A stretch of 64,000 nucleotides of DNA, taken from contig JBMZCV010000004.1 in NCBI GenBank assembly GCA_049613665.1, forward strand, positions 14,286 through 78,285. Direction: 5' to 3'. Positions 1 to 8,515 of this stretch are shown in pieces. The stretch comes from JBMZCV01 sp049613665. Lineage in GTDB: Bacteria; Bacteroidota; Bacteroidia; Chitinophagales; UBA2359. The notes under the pieces were generated by a model. It was not told the origin of the DNA and made no database searches. It saw only the letters and a program-made list of their open reading frames with translations. A program made the translations under genes and the position numbers. Every line of letters starts with the position of its first letter. The stretch's first letter is position 1.

Positions 1-94
1 TGGCATAGTTTATATAAGTTTCTTCGGCTAAACAATTTTGCATTTCTTGCCAATTTTTGGTGTCAAAAGAATTGGCGAAAGCTTGTAGTGTTTG
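1..94 (-). CDS. Possible SnoaL-like fragment at the left edge
   Basis: Reading leftwards, one frame encodes residues such as LQAFANSFDTKNWQEM and CLAEETYINYA, which resemble the start of SnoaL/NTF2-like domains. The frame is closed by a TGA at 97-95. An ATG at 98-96 lies one base out of frame: removing one A after it would give MQTLQAFANSFD. The only in-frame ATG is at 43-41. This is therefore an edge-truncated gene whose start is frameshifted (mutation or sequencing error), or a remnant. The family call rests on a few dozen residues and is tentative. Confidence 0.3.
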
Positions 95-262
95 TCATGT
101 TTTCTCTTTTTTTTCGCAAGGTAGGGAAATGAGTGAAATGTTTTGGTGTTTTGAGGGAAATAGTTTATCTTGAAAAAGGCTACATGTTTTGCTTTGTATA
201 GAAATAACAGTAGTTTTGATAATGTCAATTTTTTAAACAAATGATTTAATTTTAGAAAAAAA

Positions 263-520
263 ATGCAACATTCCATATCTATAAACTATCCAGAGTCTCT
301 TGCTTTTTCGCTTAAAATGGAAGAAAAAGAATTTAAAAGTGAGATAAAAATGCTTTCTTTGATAAAGCTTTATGAATTAGGCAAAATATCGTCTGGTCTT
401 GCCGCAGAATTGTTAGAAATACAACGTATAGATTTTCTTGAGTTACTTGAAAAATATAATGTTTCTTATTTTCATAATGGATTAGAACATGAACTAGAAA
501 ATGACTTTTTAAATGCGTAA
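263..520 (+). CDS. UPF0175 family protein (putative antitoxin-like)
   Basis: 85 residues. The central stretch KLYELGKISSGLAAELLEIQRIDFLELLEKYNVS is the hallmark of the UPF0175 family: a helix-turn-helix-like segment ending in a hydrophobic strand. Members usually sit beside a PIN-like DUF3368 protein and are thought to act as antitoxins. Here no PIN-like gene follows; the next gene is convergent and unrelated, so this is an orphan or uses a distant partner. The ATG at 263 follows an A-rich stretch (tagaaaaaaaatg) that serves as ribosome-binding region. Family recognition is good; the antitoxin role is inference. Confidence 0.75.
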   Translation: MQHSISINYPESLAFSLKMEEKEFKSEIKMLSLIKLYELGKISSGLAAELLEIQRIDFLELLEKYNVSYFHNGLEHELENDFLNA

Positions 521-545
521 AATAATATCTAATACAACATAAAAT

Positions 546-578
546 AGGTAGCAGGCATTTCTAAAATGCCTACTACCT
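546..578. repeat. Family A palindrome, copy 1
   Basis: Hairpin with 15-bp arms (AGGTAGCAGGCATTT / AAATGCCTACTACCT, one mismatch) in the convergent gap between the UPF0175 gene and the LolA-like gene. Related hairpins occur near 18721, 20486, 20563, 41681, 56160 and 63973. It may act as a terminator for both neighbours. Confidence 0.8.
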
Positions 579-625
579 TATTATTTTGTAAATGCCTATC
601 TTGTTTTTTTAATTTCTGCTCTTAT

Positions 626-1360
626 TTACTTCTTCAAAGCCGCCTTACTAAACAAATAAGCAGGAATATCGGCATCAAAAGAAATGTCGGTAATCACAAA
701 ATCAGTACCATTACCTTTTTTGAGCATATCTTTATAATTCATTTTCTTTGGAAACCAACGCCCTTCAATCTTTTCAACTTCGCTCAAGGTTACTTTTTTG
801 AGCAACTGTCCGCTTTTCGCAAACAATTCCTCTTTCAAAGGTACATATCGTTCTTGGTCAACCCATGTTTTGCGTTTGGTATAACTCACATCAGGCACTT
901 TTGCATTTAGCTCTAGCACCCATGTTTTGCGGCCGTCTATGGTCTCTTCGCCAGTAACTTTTGCATCGTACATATCGGTCAATTCTCGGTCTTCCATCAT
1001 GTCTTCGTAAGACAAATCTGAACCCATAACCGACTGTCGTAGCATGTGGCCAGAAAGCTGAATTGTTCTATCCGTTGAAGGAGCATAAATCCACAATTTA
1101 TCATCTAGCTTCAACATTTTTGTGCCTTTCTCCCTATCTGGAGCGAGGTATTCCGTAAACGATTTGTTGTCGCCTTCCGAGTAGCCTTTCGAAATTACGG
1201 TACGACTATTTCGACGACCTTCAATAATCATTTTCGATTCCGTAATTCTGTTTTTAGAAACCATATTGGCATCTACTTTTTCAAGAATTTGAATAGCATC
1301 TGGGTAATCTGCCGAAAAGAACATACCCATAAAAGCAGTCATTAACAATAAATATTTCAT
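626..1360 (-). CDS. Outer membrane lipoprotein-sorting protein (LolA-like)
   Basis: 244 residues with a short hydrophobic N-terminus (signal peptide ending near residue 16). The body has the features of the LolA-like family encoded next to FtsX-type ABC permeases: KMIIEGRRNSR, FTEYLAPDREKGTKML, KLWIYAPSTDRTIQLSG and YVPLKEELFAKSG. Proteins of this fold are periplasmic and bind acyl chains between inner and outer membrane. It probably belongs functionally with the ABC genes upstream (2054-6525), although 693 bp of repeat-rich DNA now lie between. The family call is firm; the substrate is unknown. Confidence 0.8.
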   Translation of the reverse strand: MKYLLLMTAFMGMFFSADYPDAIQILEKVDANMVSKNRITESKMIIEGRRNSRTVISKGYSEGDNKSFTEYLAPDREKGTKMLKLDDKLWIYAPSTDRTIQLSGHMLRQSVMGSDLSYEDMMEDRELTDMYDAKVTGEETIDGRKTWVLELNAKVPDVSYTKRKTWVDQERYVPLKEELFAKSGQLLKKVTLSEVEKIEGRWFPKKMNYKDMLKKGNGTDFVITDISFDADIPAYLFSKAALKK

Positions 1361-1384
1361 TTTTTTTTAGTTTTTATAATGTAG

Positions 1385-1404
1385 AGACAGGGCATGCCCT
1401 GTCT
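1385..1404. repeat. Family C perfect palindrome, copy 1
   Basis: AGACAGGGCATGCCCTGTCT is a perfect 20-bp palindrome preceded by GTAG. A variant lies at 1848-1867, so a pair brackets the D and E elements. Confidence 0.8.
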
Positions 1405-1481
1405 AATTCATCTGTTATGTATTTTGGATAAAAAAATAATGTTTTTGCTGTTTTTAGAGTAACATGAGTATAATTTATTTA

Positions 1482-1590
1482 AATAAGTAGCTAGACAAAA
1501 ATAATGATACATCTCGTTGAAGCTAACACATTGATTTTCAAGGCGTTAGCAACGAATCGGCCGTTTATTAATATAGTGCTTGGCACTTAT
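1482..1590 (+). repeat. Family D composite repeat, copy 1
   Basis: About 110 bp containing two hairpins: an imperfect stem at 1522-1550 (GCTAAC...GTTAGC) and AGTGC-TTG-GCACT at 1575-1587. It matches 13244-13351 closely over its full length. Copies in the other orientation are at 15431, 50960, 52511 and 58758. Confidence 0.8.
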
Positions 1591-1641
1591 TGCTATACAA
1601 CTCCTTGCAAAAATACATTATTGAACTTCAATAAACCAATG

Positions 1642-1813
1642 GTTCGGACATTTTTTATAACAATTCTCAGTATAATAAAAAAGCTCTTTTGGGCAAGCGA
1701 AACATACTATTTTTCAGTTCAAAAGGCCATCAAATTTGCAAGTATTGGCTGCCTTAGCCTAAAAAAAATAGTATGTTTAAACCTTTGATAAAAAAATGTA
1801 TAAATGTCCGAAC
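1642..1813. mobile_element. Family E MITE-like element, copy 1
   Basis: 172 bp bounded by inverted GTTCGGACATTT ends, with inner arms AACATACTATTTTT / AAAATAGTATGTT. The reverse complement of 18475-18637 matches almost base for base. It encodes no protein. A non-autonomous element is the best explanation; no target-site duplication was established. Confidence 0.75.
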
Positions 1814-1847
1814 TGTTGATAAACTATTTTATTATTTGTATAGTTTC

Positions 1848-1867
1848 AGACAAGGCATGCCTTGTCT
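1848..1867. repeat. Family C perfect palindrome, copy 2
   Basis: AGACAAGGCATGCCTTGTCT, 20 bp, followed by CTAC. It differs from copy 1 by one compensated base-pair change (G-C to A-T), so the palindrome is preserved. Confidence 0.8.
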
Positions 1868-2053
1868 CTACGATATATTGCTTTCTCTTTTGACTCTGAA
1901 AAAATCAAAAAGATAAAACATTTTTAGTTTTTAATGATGAACTTTTAATTCATTTTCAGTTTATTGTTACTATTAGTGACAAAAACTATTTGCACCAAAA
2001 ATAAGCCTATTTTGTATCACTAAAAACTCACAATTAAGAACTAAAAACTAAGA

Positions 2054-3328
2054 TTATATTTCCAATTCTTTAAACAAAGAAGCTGTTTCACGTCTGTAAA
2101 TAGCCATTCCAGAAAGCATATTGCCAAAAACCATAGCTACAAGGCCTGGAATGAAACCGATATAAAAAAGCTCTGGCGTTATTTTGGAACGAATAACAGA
2201 AGGCATAAGCATAGAAGAAGTTTGGGTAAATTCGCTGATGTCGATGCCATATACTTGCATATAGTAACTCAAGCCAAGTCCGATAACAGTGCCGACAATA
2301 GAGCCAATGATACCGATAATACTTGCTTCCATGATGAGCGTGCGATAAATAGCACCTTTCGATTCGCCAAGTGCTAAACGAATGCCAAATTCTTTGTAGC
2401 GACGCAAACCGCCCAAAAGTCCTGTATTCCACAACACAACCGACATCGCACCTACGAAAATAAAGACGAAAATACTCGACATATTATTTGAATAATCTAA
2501 TAGGTCGCCTAAGCCGTTTTGCTGTCGCAAGGTCTGCATTTCGGGAGCAAACTCATCGGTGCTATTTTTATATTGAGCATTGAATGCGGCTGCAACATTG
2601 GCTGCTTTTTCGTCTTGATAAGCATTGGTTTTCAAGAAGCCTAAAATTTCGCCTGCTCCATTTTCCATATCCAACACTTTTTGAGCATCGCTCACATCAA
2701 TCACAATCGCACCTTTGTCCATCGCTGCCGCACCAAAACGAATAGTGCCGCTAATCACGAAAGTATGAAATGTCATGCTGCCATTCATAGTTGTGCCAAA
2801 ATAGGTGACTTCATCGCCGATTTTGAGTTCCAATTTTTCAGAAAAATCGTGTCCGATGAGTGCTTCACCGTTTTTGCTAGGCATTTTTCCGCTAATAACA
2901 GCTTTTTCGATGTTCATTCGCTGAATTTCGGTGCTGTTTTTGTCCAGCAAATTGAAAGCAAGCCCTGTTGCAGGGCCTTGTCCTTTCGTATTTCCATCGG
3001 CATCTGGCACATCGAGGAGGCCGCCAAAACGAATACGTTGTACCCATTCCATCTCTGTAAATTGTTTGCTCAAAGCTGTTATTAAGCTATCTGTTCCGAG
3101 CAAAGCTAAATCATTTGGGAGTTGGTCGGCATTTTCTGCATAAGCTTTGGTCATCACTTTGACATGACCTGTATCGAAGCGTGCGTTTTGGTCAATGATG
3201 TCGCCCATAGCACCTTTCATATAGCCGCTCAACAAAACAGTGAGTGCTACGCCAATGCTCACAATAATAATTGGTAGCAGGCTTCTATTTTTATCTCTTA
3301 AAATGCCTTTTAATAAAAATCGTATCAT
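2054..3328 (-). CDS. FtsX-type ABC transporter permease
   Basis: 424 residues with the MacB/LolCE/FtsX layout: one N-terminal membrane segment (IIIVSIGVALTVLLSGYMKG), a large extracytoplasmic domain, then three C-terminal segments. Between the latter is RRYKEFGIRLALGESKGAIYRTLIMEASIIG, the typical cytoplasmic loop that contacts the ATPase. Its start overlaps the stop of the upstream permease by 4 bp (3325-3328), indicating translational coupling. With the neighbouring permeases, the ATPase at 5812 and the LolA-like protein at 626 it probably moves a lipid or lipoprotein. It is distinct in sequence from the two duplicated permeases upstream. Confidence 0.85.
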   Translation of the reverse strand: MIRFLLKGILRDKNRSLLPIIIVSIGVALTVLLSGYMKGAMGDIIDQNARFDTGHVKVMTKAYAENADQLPNDLALLGTDSLITALSKQFTEMEWVQRIRFGGLLDVPDADGNTKGQGPATGLAFNLLDKNSTEIQRMNIEKAVISGKMPSKNGEALIGHDFSEKLELKIGDEVTYFGTTMNGSMTFHTFVISGTIRFGAAAMDKGAIVIDVSDAQKVLDMENGAGEILGFLKTNAYQDEKAANVAAAFNAQYKNSTDEFAPEMQTLRQQNGLGDLLDYSNNMSSIFVFIFVGAMSVVLWNTGLLGGLRRYKEFGIRLALGESKGAIYRTLIMEASIIGIIGSIVGTVIGLGLSYYMQVYGIDISEFTQTSSMLMPSVIRSKITPELFYIGFIPGLVAMVFGNMLSGMAIYRRETASLFKELEI

Positions 3329-4491
3329 TGTATTTTTCCTTTTAAAGCGTCCACAGGATTCATGTTTGAAATTTTGCGGGCAGGTAAAAAACTGACAATT
3401 GTAGCCGAAATTACGATTAAAGCTACTGTTGTAATAATAAGTTGAAAGCCATAAACAGGAAAAATGCGTGTGGCCATTGCGATGCCCATATCTTGGGTCA
3501 TTTCTGGAAAAGCAATGCCTGTTTTGGCCAAATAAATAAAAAGAGGAATGCCGAAAATGCAGCCAACTATCATTGCAAAAAGGCTATACATACTGCCCTC
3601 TACGGTAAATAAAGTGACTACTTGCTGTCGAGTCATGCCTAGAGCAATGTAAGTGCCTATTTCTCTTTGCCTTCTGAAAACCGACAAAACTTGCGTGTCG
3701 AAAATGGCAAGTAAAGCAATAGCCAGCAAAACGATATACATAATAGAACTATTTGTTTTTTCTAGTGCAATAATATCATTGATGCTTTTCAAGAGATAGT
3801 CTTGGCTTTGAAATGCCCAGCCGCTGAGTTTTTTTGCATTTTCGGCTTCAAAGTTTTCATTGGCTACCCAAAAAGTAGCATGATTTTTTAAGCCAGTCAT
3901 TTCCCAAAGTTTATCAATAGGTATCCAAACTTGGCCTCTATCAACGGTTGGCACATCGGTATCAAATATTTTTACGATGGTCATATTGGCTGCATCAAAG
4001 CTGCTATTTTTGTCTCGCCACCGCAGCAAAACTTCATCACCTTCTTTTAGTTTGGCTAGTTTTGCCATCTGTTCGCCTATAGCCACAGGAATAGCTGCTT
4101 TGCTCTCAGCGACTGCTTTCATCGGCAGTTTCAAAACAGTTTGTTTGGCATCAATACCTTTTAAAGACATAGATAGCATACGCCCTTCTGGGTAAATACT
4201 AGCTTGCTGAACAAGAATAGGGGTTAGGTTTTTGCGTTGTTCTGTTTTCAAAACGCCATGGCTGTCTTGTATCGTAAAAGGGTCGAAAGGGTCATAGTCT
4301 TTGTGCAACAAATGTCCGTTTCCATATTCCCACGCAATGCTATCTCGTTTTGCTTGCTGATGCCAACCATCTAACAAGCCATTGTAAAATATGATGATGA
4401 TAAAAGCAAATGCCAAAATGCCAACGTTGAGCCATGTTCGCAAACCTGCTCCTATCAAATTTTTATAGGCTAATTGAAATGCTAGTTTCAT
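3325..4491 (-). CDS. FtsX-type ABC transporter permease, duplicate copy 2
   Basis: 388 residues. N-terminal membrane segment (LNVGILAFAFIIIIFYNGLLDG), a periplasmic domain, and a C-terminal half with FRRQREIGTYIALGMTRQQVVTLFTVEGSMYSLFAM before the last membrane segments. It has the same length as the protein at 4649-5815 and is nearly identical over long stretches (for example GMTRQQVV, WVANENFEAENAK/FVANENFEAENAK, FLPARKI), so it is a recent tandem duplicate. It overlaps the next permease by 4 bp. A heterodimer of one of these with the 424-residue permease is plausible. Confidence 0.85.
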   Translation of the reverse strand: MKLAFQLAYKNLIGAGLRTWLNVGILAFAFIIIIFYNGLLDGWHQQAKRDSIAWEYGNGHLLHKDYDPFDPFTIQDSHGVLKTEQRKNLTPILVQQASIYPEGRMLSMSLKGIDAKQTVLKLPMKAVAESKAAIPVAIGEQMAKLAKLKEGDEVLLRWRDKNSSFDAANMTIVKIFDTDVPTVDRGQVWIPIDKLWEMTGLKNHATFWVANENFEAENAKKLSGWAFQSQDYLLKSINDIIALEKTNSSIMYIVLLAIALLAIFDTQVLSVFRRQREIGTYIALGMTRQQVVTLFTVEGSMYSLFAMIVGCIFGIPLFIYLAKTGIAFPEMTQDMGIAMATRIFPVYGFQLIITTVALIVISATIVSFLPARKISNMNPVDALKGKIQ

Positions 4492-4514
4492 AAGCGTTTT
4501 TCTAATTTTTAAAG

Positions 4515-4551
4515 TGTGAGAAATGACATATTTATAAAACTACGATAGCTT
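4515..4551. repeat. Family G fragment
   Basis: The segment reading gtgagaaatgacatattt...aaactacgatagct is the reverse complement of part of the family G element at 63790-63875. It lies in the 157-bp gap between the duplicated permeases. Confidence 0.5.
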
Positions 4552-4648
4552 TCATTTCTTTTTTATAAGTCATGATTTTTTTATGAAAATGCTATTAAGC
4601 AAAATCATTTGCAAAAGCTCAATAGCGGTGTTTTTTATAAGCACCTAC

Positions 4649-5815
4649 CTATTGTACTTTTCCTTTCAAAGCGTCCACAGGATTCATATTTGCTATTTTT
4701 CGAGCAGGCAAAAAACTAACGATAGTAGCCGAAAGAACAACTAAAACGATGGTTGTGAGAATGAGCGAAATGCCATAGACTGGAAAAATGCGTGAGGCAA
4801 TAGCTACACCCATATCTTGCGTCACCTCTGGAAAAGCGATGCCATTGGTAGCGAGATAAACGAAAAGCGGCACGCCAAAAATGCAACCTACTGCCATCGC
4901 AAAAATGCTATACATACTGCCCTCTACGGTAAACAAACTCACCACTTGCTGTCGAGTCATGCCCAAAGCAATGTAAGTGCCTATTTCTCTTTGCCTCCTG
5001 AAAACCGACAAAACTTGCGTGTCGAAAATGGCAAGTAAGGCAATAGCGATAAGCAACAAATACATGATAGAACCACTTACTTTTTTCATCGCAATAATAT
5101 CATTGATGCTTTTCAGCAACTGATTTTGGCTTTGAAATGTCCATCCGCTTAGATTTTTTGCATTTTCGGCTTCAAAATTTTCATTGGCCACAAACAAAGT
5201 AGCATGATTTTCTAAGCCTGTTATTTCCCAAAGCTTATCAATAGGTATCCAAACTTGGCCTCTATCAACGCTAGGCACATCGGTATCAAAAATTTTTACG
5301 ATAGTCATATTCGACGCATCAAAAGTGCCATTTTTGTCTCGCCATCGCAAAAGCAGTTCATCGCCTTCTTTCATATTGATAGACTTGGCCATTTTTTCGC
5401 CTATTGCCACAGGAATATTCGCTTTGCTATTGCTCACTTCTTGCATCGGCAATTTTAGCGTTGTTTGCTTTGCATCAATACCTTTTAGAGCAACAGAAAG
5501 CATACGGCCTTCTGGGTAAATACTTGCTTGTTGTATAAGAATAGGCGTTAAGCTATTGTCTTTTTGAGCCTTCAAAACGCCATGACTATCTTGTATTGTA
5601 AAAGGGTCGAAAGGGTCATAATCTTTGTGCAACAAATGTCCATTTCCATATTCCCACGCAATGCTATCTCGCTTTGCTTGTTCGTTCCAGCCATCTATCA
5701 TGCCATTGTAGAAAATGATAATGATAAAAGCGAAAGCCAAAATACCGACATTTAGCCAAGTGCGGAGGCCAGCACCTATCAAATTTTTGTAAGCTAACTG
5801 AAGTGCTAATTTCAT
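4649..5815 (-). CDS. FtsX-type ABC transporter permease, duplicate copy 1
   Basis: 388 residues, collinear with the 3325-4491 product. It has the same N-terminal segment (LNVGILAFAFIIIIFYNG), QDSHGVLKAQ region, GQVWIPIDKLWEITGL, and RRQREIGTYIALGMTRQQVVSLFTVEGSMYS loop. Differences cluster in the periplasmic domain, as in two copies drifting toward different partners or substrates. The start overlaps the ATPase stop by 4 bp (5812-5815). A 157-bp gap separates it from its duplicate, unlike the tight spacing elsewhere, so the duplication probably brought its own flank. Confidence 0.85.
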   Translation of the reverse strand: MKLALQLAYKNLIGAGLRTWLNVGILAFAFIIIIFYNGMIDGWNEQAKRDSIAWEYGNGHLLHKDYDPFDPFTIQDSHGVLKAQKDNSLTPILIQQASIYPEGRMLSVALKGIDAKQTTLKLPMQEVSNSKANIPVAIGEKMAKSINMKEGDELLLRWRDKNGTFDASNMTIVKIFDTDVPSVDRGQVWIPIDKLWEITGLENHATLFVANENFEAENAKNLSGWTFQSQNQLLKSINDIIAMKKVSGSIMYLLLIAIALLAIFDTQVLSVFRRQREIGTYIALGMTRQQVVSLFTVEGSMYSIFAMAVGCIFGVPLFVYLATNGIAFPEVTQDMGVAIASRIFPVYGISLILTTIVLVVLSATIVSFLPARKIANMNPVDALKGKVQ

Positions 5816-6525
5816 AATGCCTTCATTTTTTGTGTAATCAATTCATCTTGTTCCACTTTGCCATCTCTCAAATGCACAATTCTATCTAAATACGTCATTA
5901 CCTTTTCATCGTGTGTCGAAAACAAGAAAGTTGTGCCGAGTTCTTTGTTTAGCGTTTTCATGGTTTTCAAAATAGCGTGAGCATTTTCGGCATCAAGATT
6001 TGCGGTCGGTTCATCGGCCAATAATATTTGCGGACGTTTTACCATTGCTCTGGCAATCGCTACACGCTGGCCTTCGCCACCCGACAATTTATGCGGCTTT
6101 TTGTTGGCCAATGCTGTCAAACCTACCCAATCTAAAGCTTCCATAACTGCTTTTTTTCTTTCGGTAGCAGACACATTTTGCAAAAGCAAAGCAAATTCTA
6201 CATTTTCAAAAACCGTATAAACAGGCAATAGATTAAATACTTGAAAAATAAAACCGATATGCTTGTTTCGCAGTTGTGCCGACTCTTTGTGTGAAAGGTA
6301 GGCGATATTTTTGTCCAAAATCATGGCTTCGCCTTCTGTCGGACTATCCAATGAACCGATGATATTGAGCAAAGTCGTTTTGCCAGAGCCACTCGGCCCT
6401 ACAAGTCCTGCAAATTCGCCTTTTGAAAAGCTAAGATTGATGCCTTTTAAAGCTGTGAACTCTCCATCGCCAACCGAAAAACGCTTGATGACATTGTTGA
6501 GCTTAATAATTTTTTCTGTACTCAT
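5812..6525 (-). CDS. ABC transporter ATP-binding protein (LolD/MacB type)
   Basis: 237 residues. Walker A GPSGSGKTT at residues 43-51, Q-loop IGFIFQVFNLLP, signature LSGGEGQRVAIARAM, Walker B ILLADEPTANLD and H-loop STHDE are all present. The signature reads GEGQR where GQQQR is usual; the essential LSGG and Arg are kept. It belongs to the LolD/MacB/FtsE subfamily that drives FtsX-type permeases by mechanotransmission, and it is coupled to the permease downstream by a 4-bp overlap. The outer-membrane protein gene lies 58 bp upstream. Confidence 0.92.
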   Translation of the reverse strand: MSTEKIIKLNNVIKRFSVGDGEFTALKGINLSFSKGEFAGLVGPSGSGKTTLLNIIGSLDSPTEGEAMILDKNIAYLSHKESAQLRNKHIGFIFQVFNLLPVYTVFENVEFALLLQNVSATERKKAVMEALDWVGLTALANKKPHKLSGGEGQRVAIARAMVKRPQILLADEPTANLDAENAHAILKTMKTLNKELGTTFLFSTHDEKVMTYLDRIVHLRDGKVEQDELITQKMKAL

Positions 6526-6583
6526 ATTTATTTGATTTTAAATTTATCTTTTTGTTTGATTAATTTCGCTATAAACCATTTTT

Positions 6584-7726
6584 TTAATGATTAAAAACGA
6601 ACATCAGACGCACGCCAGGCCCCGAAAATTGATTGACGAAATCGTTTTGTTGAATACCTTGTTGCGTAGTAGGATTGTAATAAAACATTAAATAACCCAC
6701 TACTTTTTTAAATTGATGTTCATAGTTTAGAAAGGCAGTCGCATTTTCTCCTTTCCAATCGTAATAAAATATCGCACTTAAATTGTCGAAAAATCCCAAA
6801 GGATAGCTCAATGTTATTGCGGTAAGATGGCTTGTATTGTCAAAACCGAAAGCTTCTTCATCAAAATTCGTCATCAGATGTTCTGCCACCATATTGATGC
6901 CATTGCCGATGCCAAAAGTGTAATCAGCACCGATATTCAATAAATTTTGATGCGTAAATAAGCTGACATTCTTTGTTTTATAAATATAAGCTGCCTCAAA
7001 CCACAAGCCAATGCCTATATCCCATTTGCCATCTATGCCTACTCTATGTTCTGGAATTTTCTCAAATTGAGACACAAAAAGCGAATTTTCAGAGTTGGCG
7101 GTTCTATAATGATACGAAGTCGCTATTTCGCCTCGCTCCATAGGAATTTGCACACGCCCACCCATTTCAGGTATTTTTTTATTCGTTTCTATCGCATCAA
7201 AACCTCTTGTTTTTTCATTGCCATACAAAGCCCAAAACCAGATATTGGCATTGTTCAAAAAATAATATCTGCCCAAAACGCCATAAACACCGTTGGTGAG
7301 TTGCAGAGGGTCTCTTGGGTCTATTTGATTGAACCACTGAATAGGCCGTAGCAAAGTTGCTGCACCAAAATCTATTTTTTGCAAACCTACTCTTAGCTCA
7401 AATTGCTTGGCAGTATATCTTGCCCAAATTCGATAAGGCTGAATATCGCCATTGGTTTGAACCGAGTCGAAAGGGTGCATCAACAACGAAGACGAAAAGT
7501 TTGCCGAAGCTTCAAAGTCTAGCATTTTCATAGAATCAAGAGCAAAACCATAACTCAATTCTGGAATATATCGTATGCCCAAAAAAGTATTCAAATCATT
7601 TTCTGGACTAAAACTGCTTATTGCCGAAACCTGCCCATCAAATGCAAGTTTTTGTGCTTCGTTTTGAGCAAAAATATTGAAGCAAAAAAATATAACAAGC
7701 GATGAAATTGCAAGAAATCTTATCAT
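6584..7726 (-). CDS. Predicted outer-membrane beta-barrel protein
   Basis: 380 residues with a signal peptide (cleavage after IFAQ near residue 21). The remainder is rich in alternating aromatic/polar strands (FELRVGLQKIDFGAATLLRPIQWF, NIWFWALYGN, GYLMFYYNPTTQQG) and ends in VRLMFVFNH; a C-terminal aromatic-rich strand is usual for barrels. No specific family is named with confidence; porin-like or alginate-export-like folds are possible. The start overlaps the TetR gene by 4 bp, so the regulator, this barrel and the ABC genes form one operon. It may be the outer-membrane exit of that system. Confidence 0.7.
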   Translation of the reverse strand: MIRFLAISSLVIFFCFNIFAQNEAQKLAFDGQVSAISSFSPENDLNTFLGIRYIPELSYGFALDSMKMLDFEASANFSSSLLMHPFDSVQTNGDIQPYRIWARYTAKQFELRVGLQKIDFGAATLLRPIQWFNQIDPRDPLQLTNGVYGVLGRYYFLNNANIWFWALYGNEKTRGFDAIETNKKIPEMGGRVQIPMERGEIATSYHYRTANSENSLFVSQFEKIPEHRVGIDGKWDIGIGLWFEAAYIYKTKNVSLFTHQNLLNIGADYTFGIGNGINMVAEHLMTNFDEEAFGFDNTSHLTAITLSYPLGFFDNLSAIFYYDWKGENATAFLNYEHQFKKVVGYLMFYYNPTTQQGIQQNDFVNQFSGPGVRLMFVFNH

Positions 7727-8328
7727 AGTTTGTGTGTTTTTGTTGGCAAAATTCCATAAAAGAAAGAAGTCGTCAGCTCCATAATCATTTCGGTAGAATT
7801 GGCATACAATGCTGCTAACTCTTCGTCTAGTATCTTTTTTTGCAAATCGTTGAGCGTATATAAAATAAAAGAGAGTTTCAAATCTTGCCGAATCCAGCCT
7901 TTTTTTTGAGCTTCCGCAAAATCTTCCATCACTCTGTCAAGGCTTTTTTTTCTATGTTTTATCAAAATCTCTTGTAAACTCGTGTCTTGATTTTGATAAA
8001 TATCTTTCAAAAATTCGTGACTGACATCTTTCGAATTTTCGGCTTTCATCAAAATCATTTGCCTTACCTTATCAATAAAAGCAATATCTTGAACCATGAT
8101 TCGGTTGTAGTCCGCTAGTCCTTTTTCTGACAAATGAATTAAAACTTGTTTGGCTACCTCGTTTTTGTTTTTAAAATTGCGATAAAAAGTCATTTTGCTT
8201 ACGCCAGCTTCTTGGCAAATTTCTTCTACTGTCACTCTCGTAATGCCATATTTCCAAAATAGTGTTTTGGCACTTTTTTGAATGGCTATAAAACTTTTAC
8301 TTCTTTTATTTTTCTTTATTTCAATCAT
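7723..8328 (-). CDS. TetR/AcrR family transcriptional regulator
   Basis: 201 residues. N-terminal helix-turn-helix at about residues 14-60 (AKTLFWKYGITRVTVEEICQEAGVSKMTFYRNFKNK) in the TetR layout; the C-terminal two thirds are helical, as expected for the ligand/dimer domain. It is the first gene of the leftward operon (TetR, barrel, ATPase, permeases), overlaps the barrel gene by 4 bp and is divergent from the Plug gene. It likely autoregulates its operon through GTTAC/GTAAC-rich DNA in the 187-bp divergent gap. The ligand is unknown. Confidence 0.88.
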   Translation of the reverse strand: MIEIKKNKRSKSFIAIQKSAKTLFWKYGITRVTVEEICQEAGVSKMTFYRNFKNKNEVAKQVLIHLSEKGLADYNRIMVQDIAFIDKVRQMILMKAENSKDVSHEFLKDIYQNQDTSLQEILIKHRKKSLDRVMEDFAEAQKKGWIRQDLKLSFILYTLNDLQKKILDEELAALYANSTEMIMELTTSFFYGILPTKTHKL

Positions 8329-8342
8329 ACTCTTTTGTAATT

Positions 8343-8397
8343 GTTACTTTTATAACGGAAAAGTTACTAAAAAGGTTTCAAAAACAAAAAAAAGTAA
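8343..8397. promoter_or_regulatory. Candidate TetR operator region
   Basis: The divergent gap holds the half-sites ACTTTT-N7-AAAAGT at 8346-8364 and three GTTAC/GTAAC boxes (8343, 8363, 8393). TetR proteins commonly bind such inverted repeats next to their own gene. This is pattern evidence only. Confidence 0.3.
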
Positions 8398-8515
8398 CAT
8401 TTTTTTTTGTAAAAAAGCGAAAAAACAAATCTAGAAAATGCTTTATGCTAAAAAAATACTAATTTCGTTATCTTATCGTGTTGCTTTTTACCATTAAAAT
8501 AAAAAATGTAATAAT

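Larger units (their letters stand above)
1361..2053. other. Gene-free, repeat-filled stretch inside the ABC operon
   Basis: 693 bp holding two family C palindromes, one family D element and one family E MITE-like element. An apparent 94-residue ORF (1504-1788) is only read-through of the D and E repeats. No real gene was seen. Confidence 0.75.

Noticed and set aside
28..276. 82-residue leftward ORF at the left edge
   Set aside because: No coding character; it crosses the UPF0175 promoter and conflicts with the SnoaL-like frame.
1504..1788. 94-residue ORF between the LolA-like and permease genes
   Set aside because: It is entirely a read-through of the family D and family E repeats, copies of which are non-coding elsewhere.
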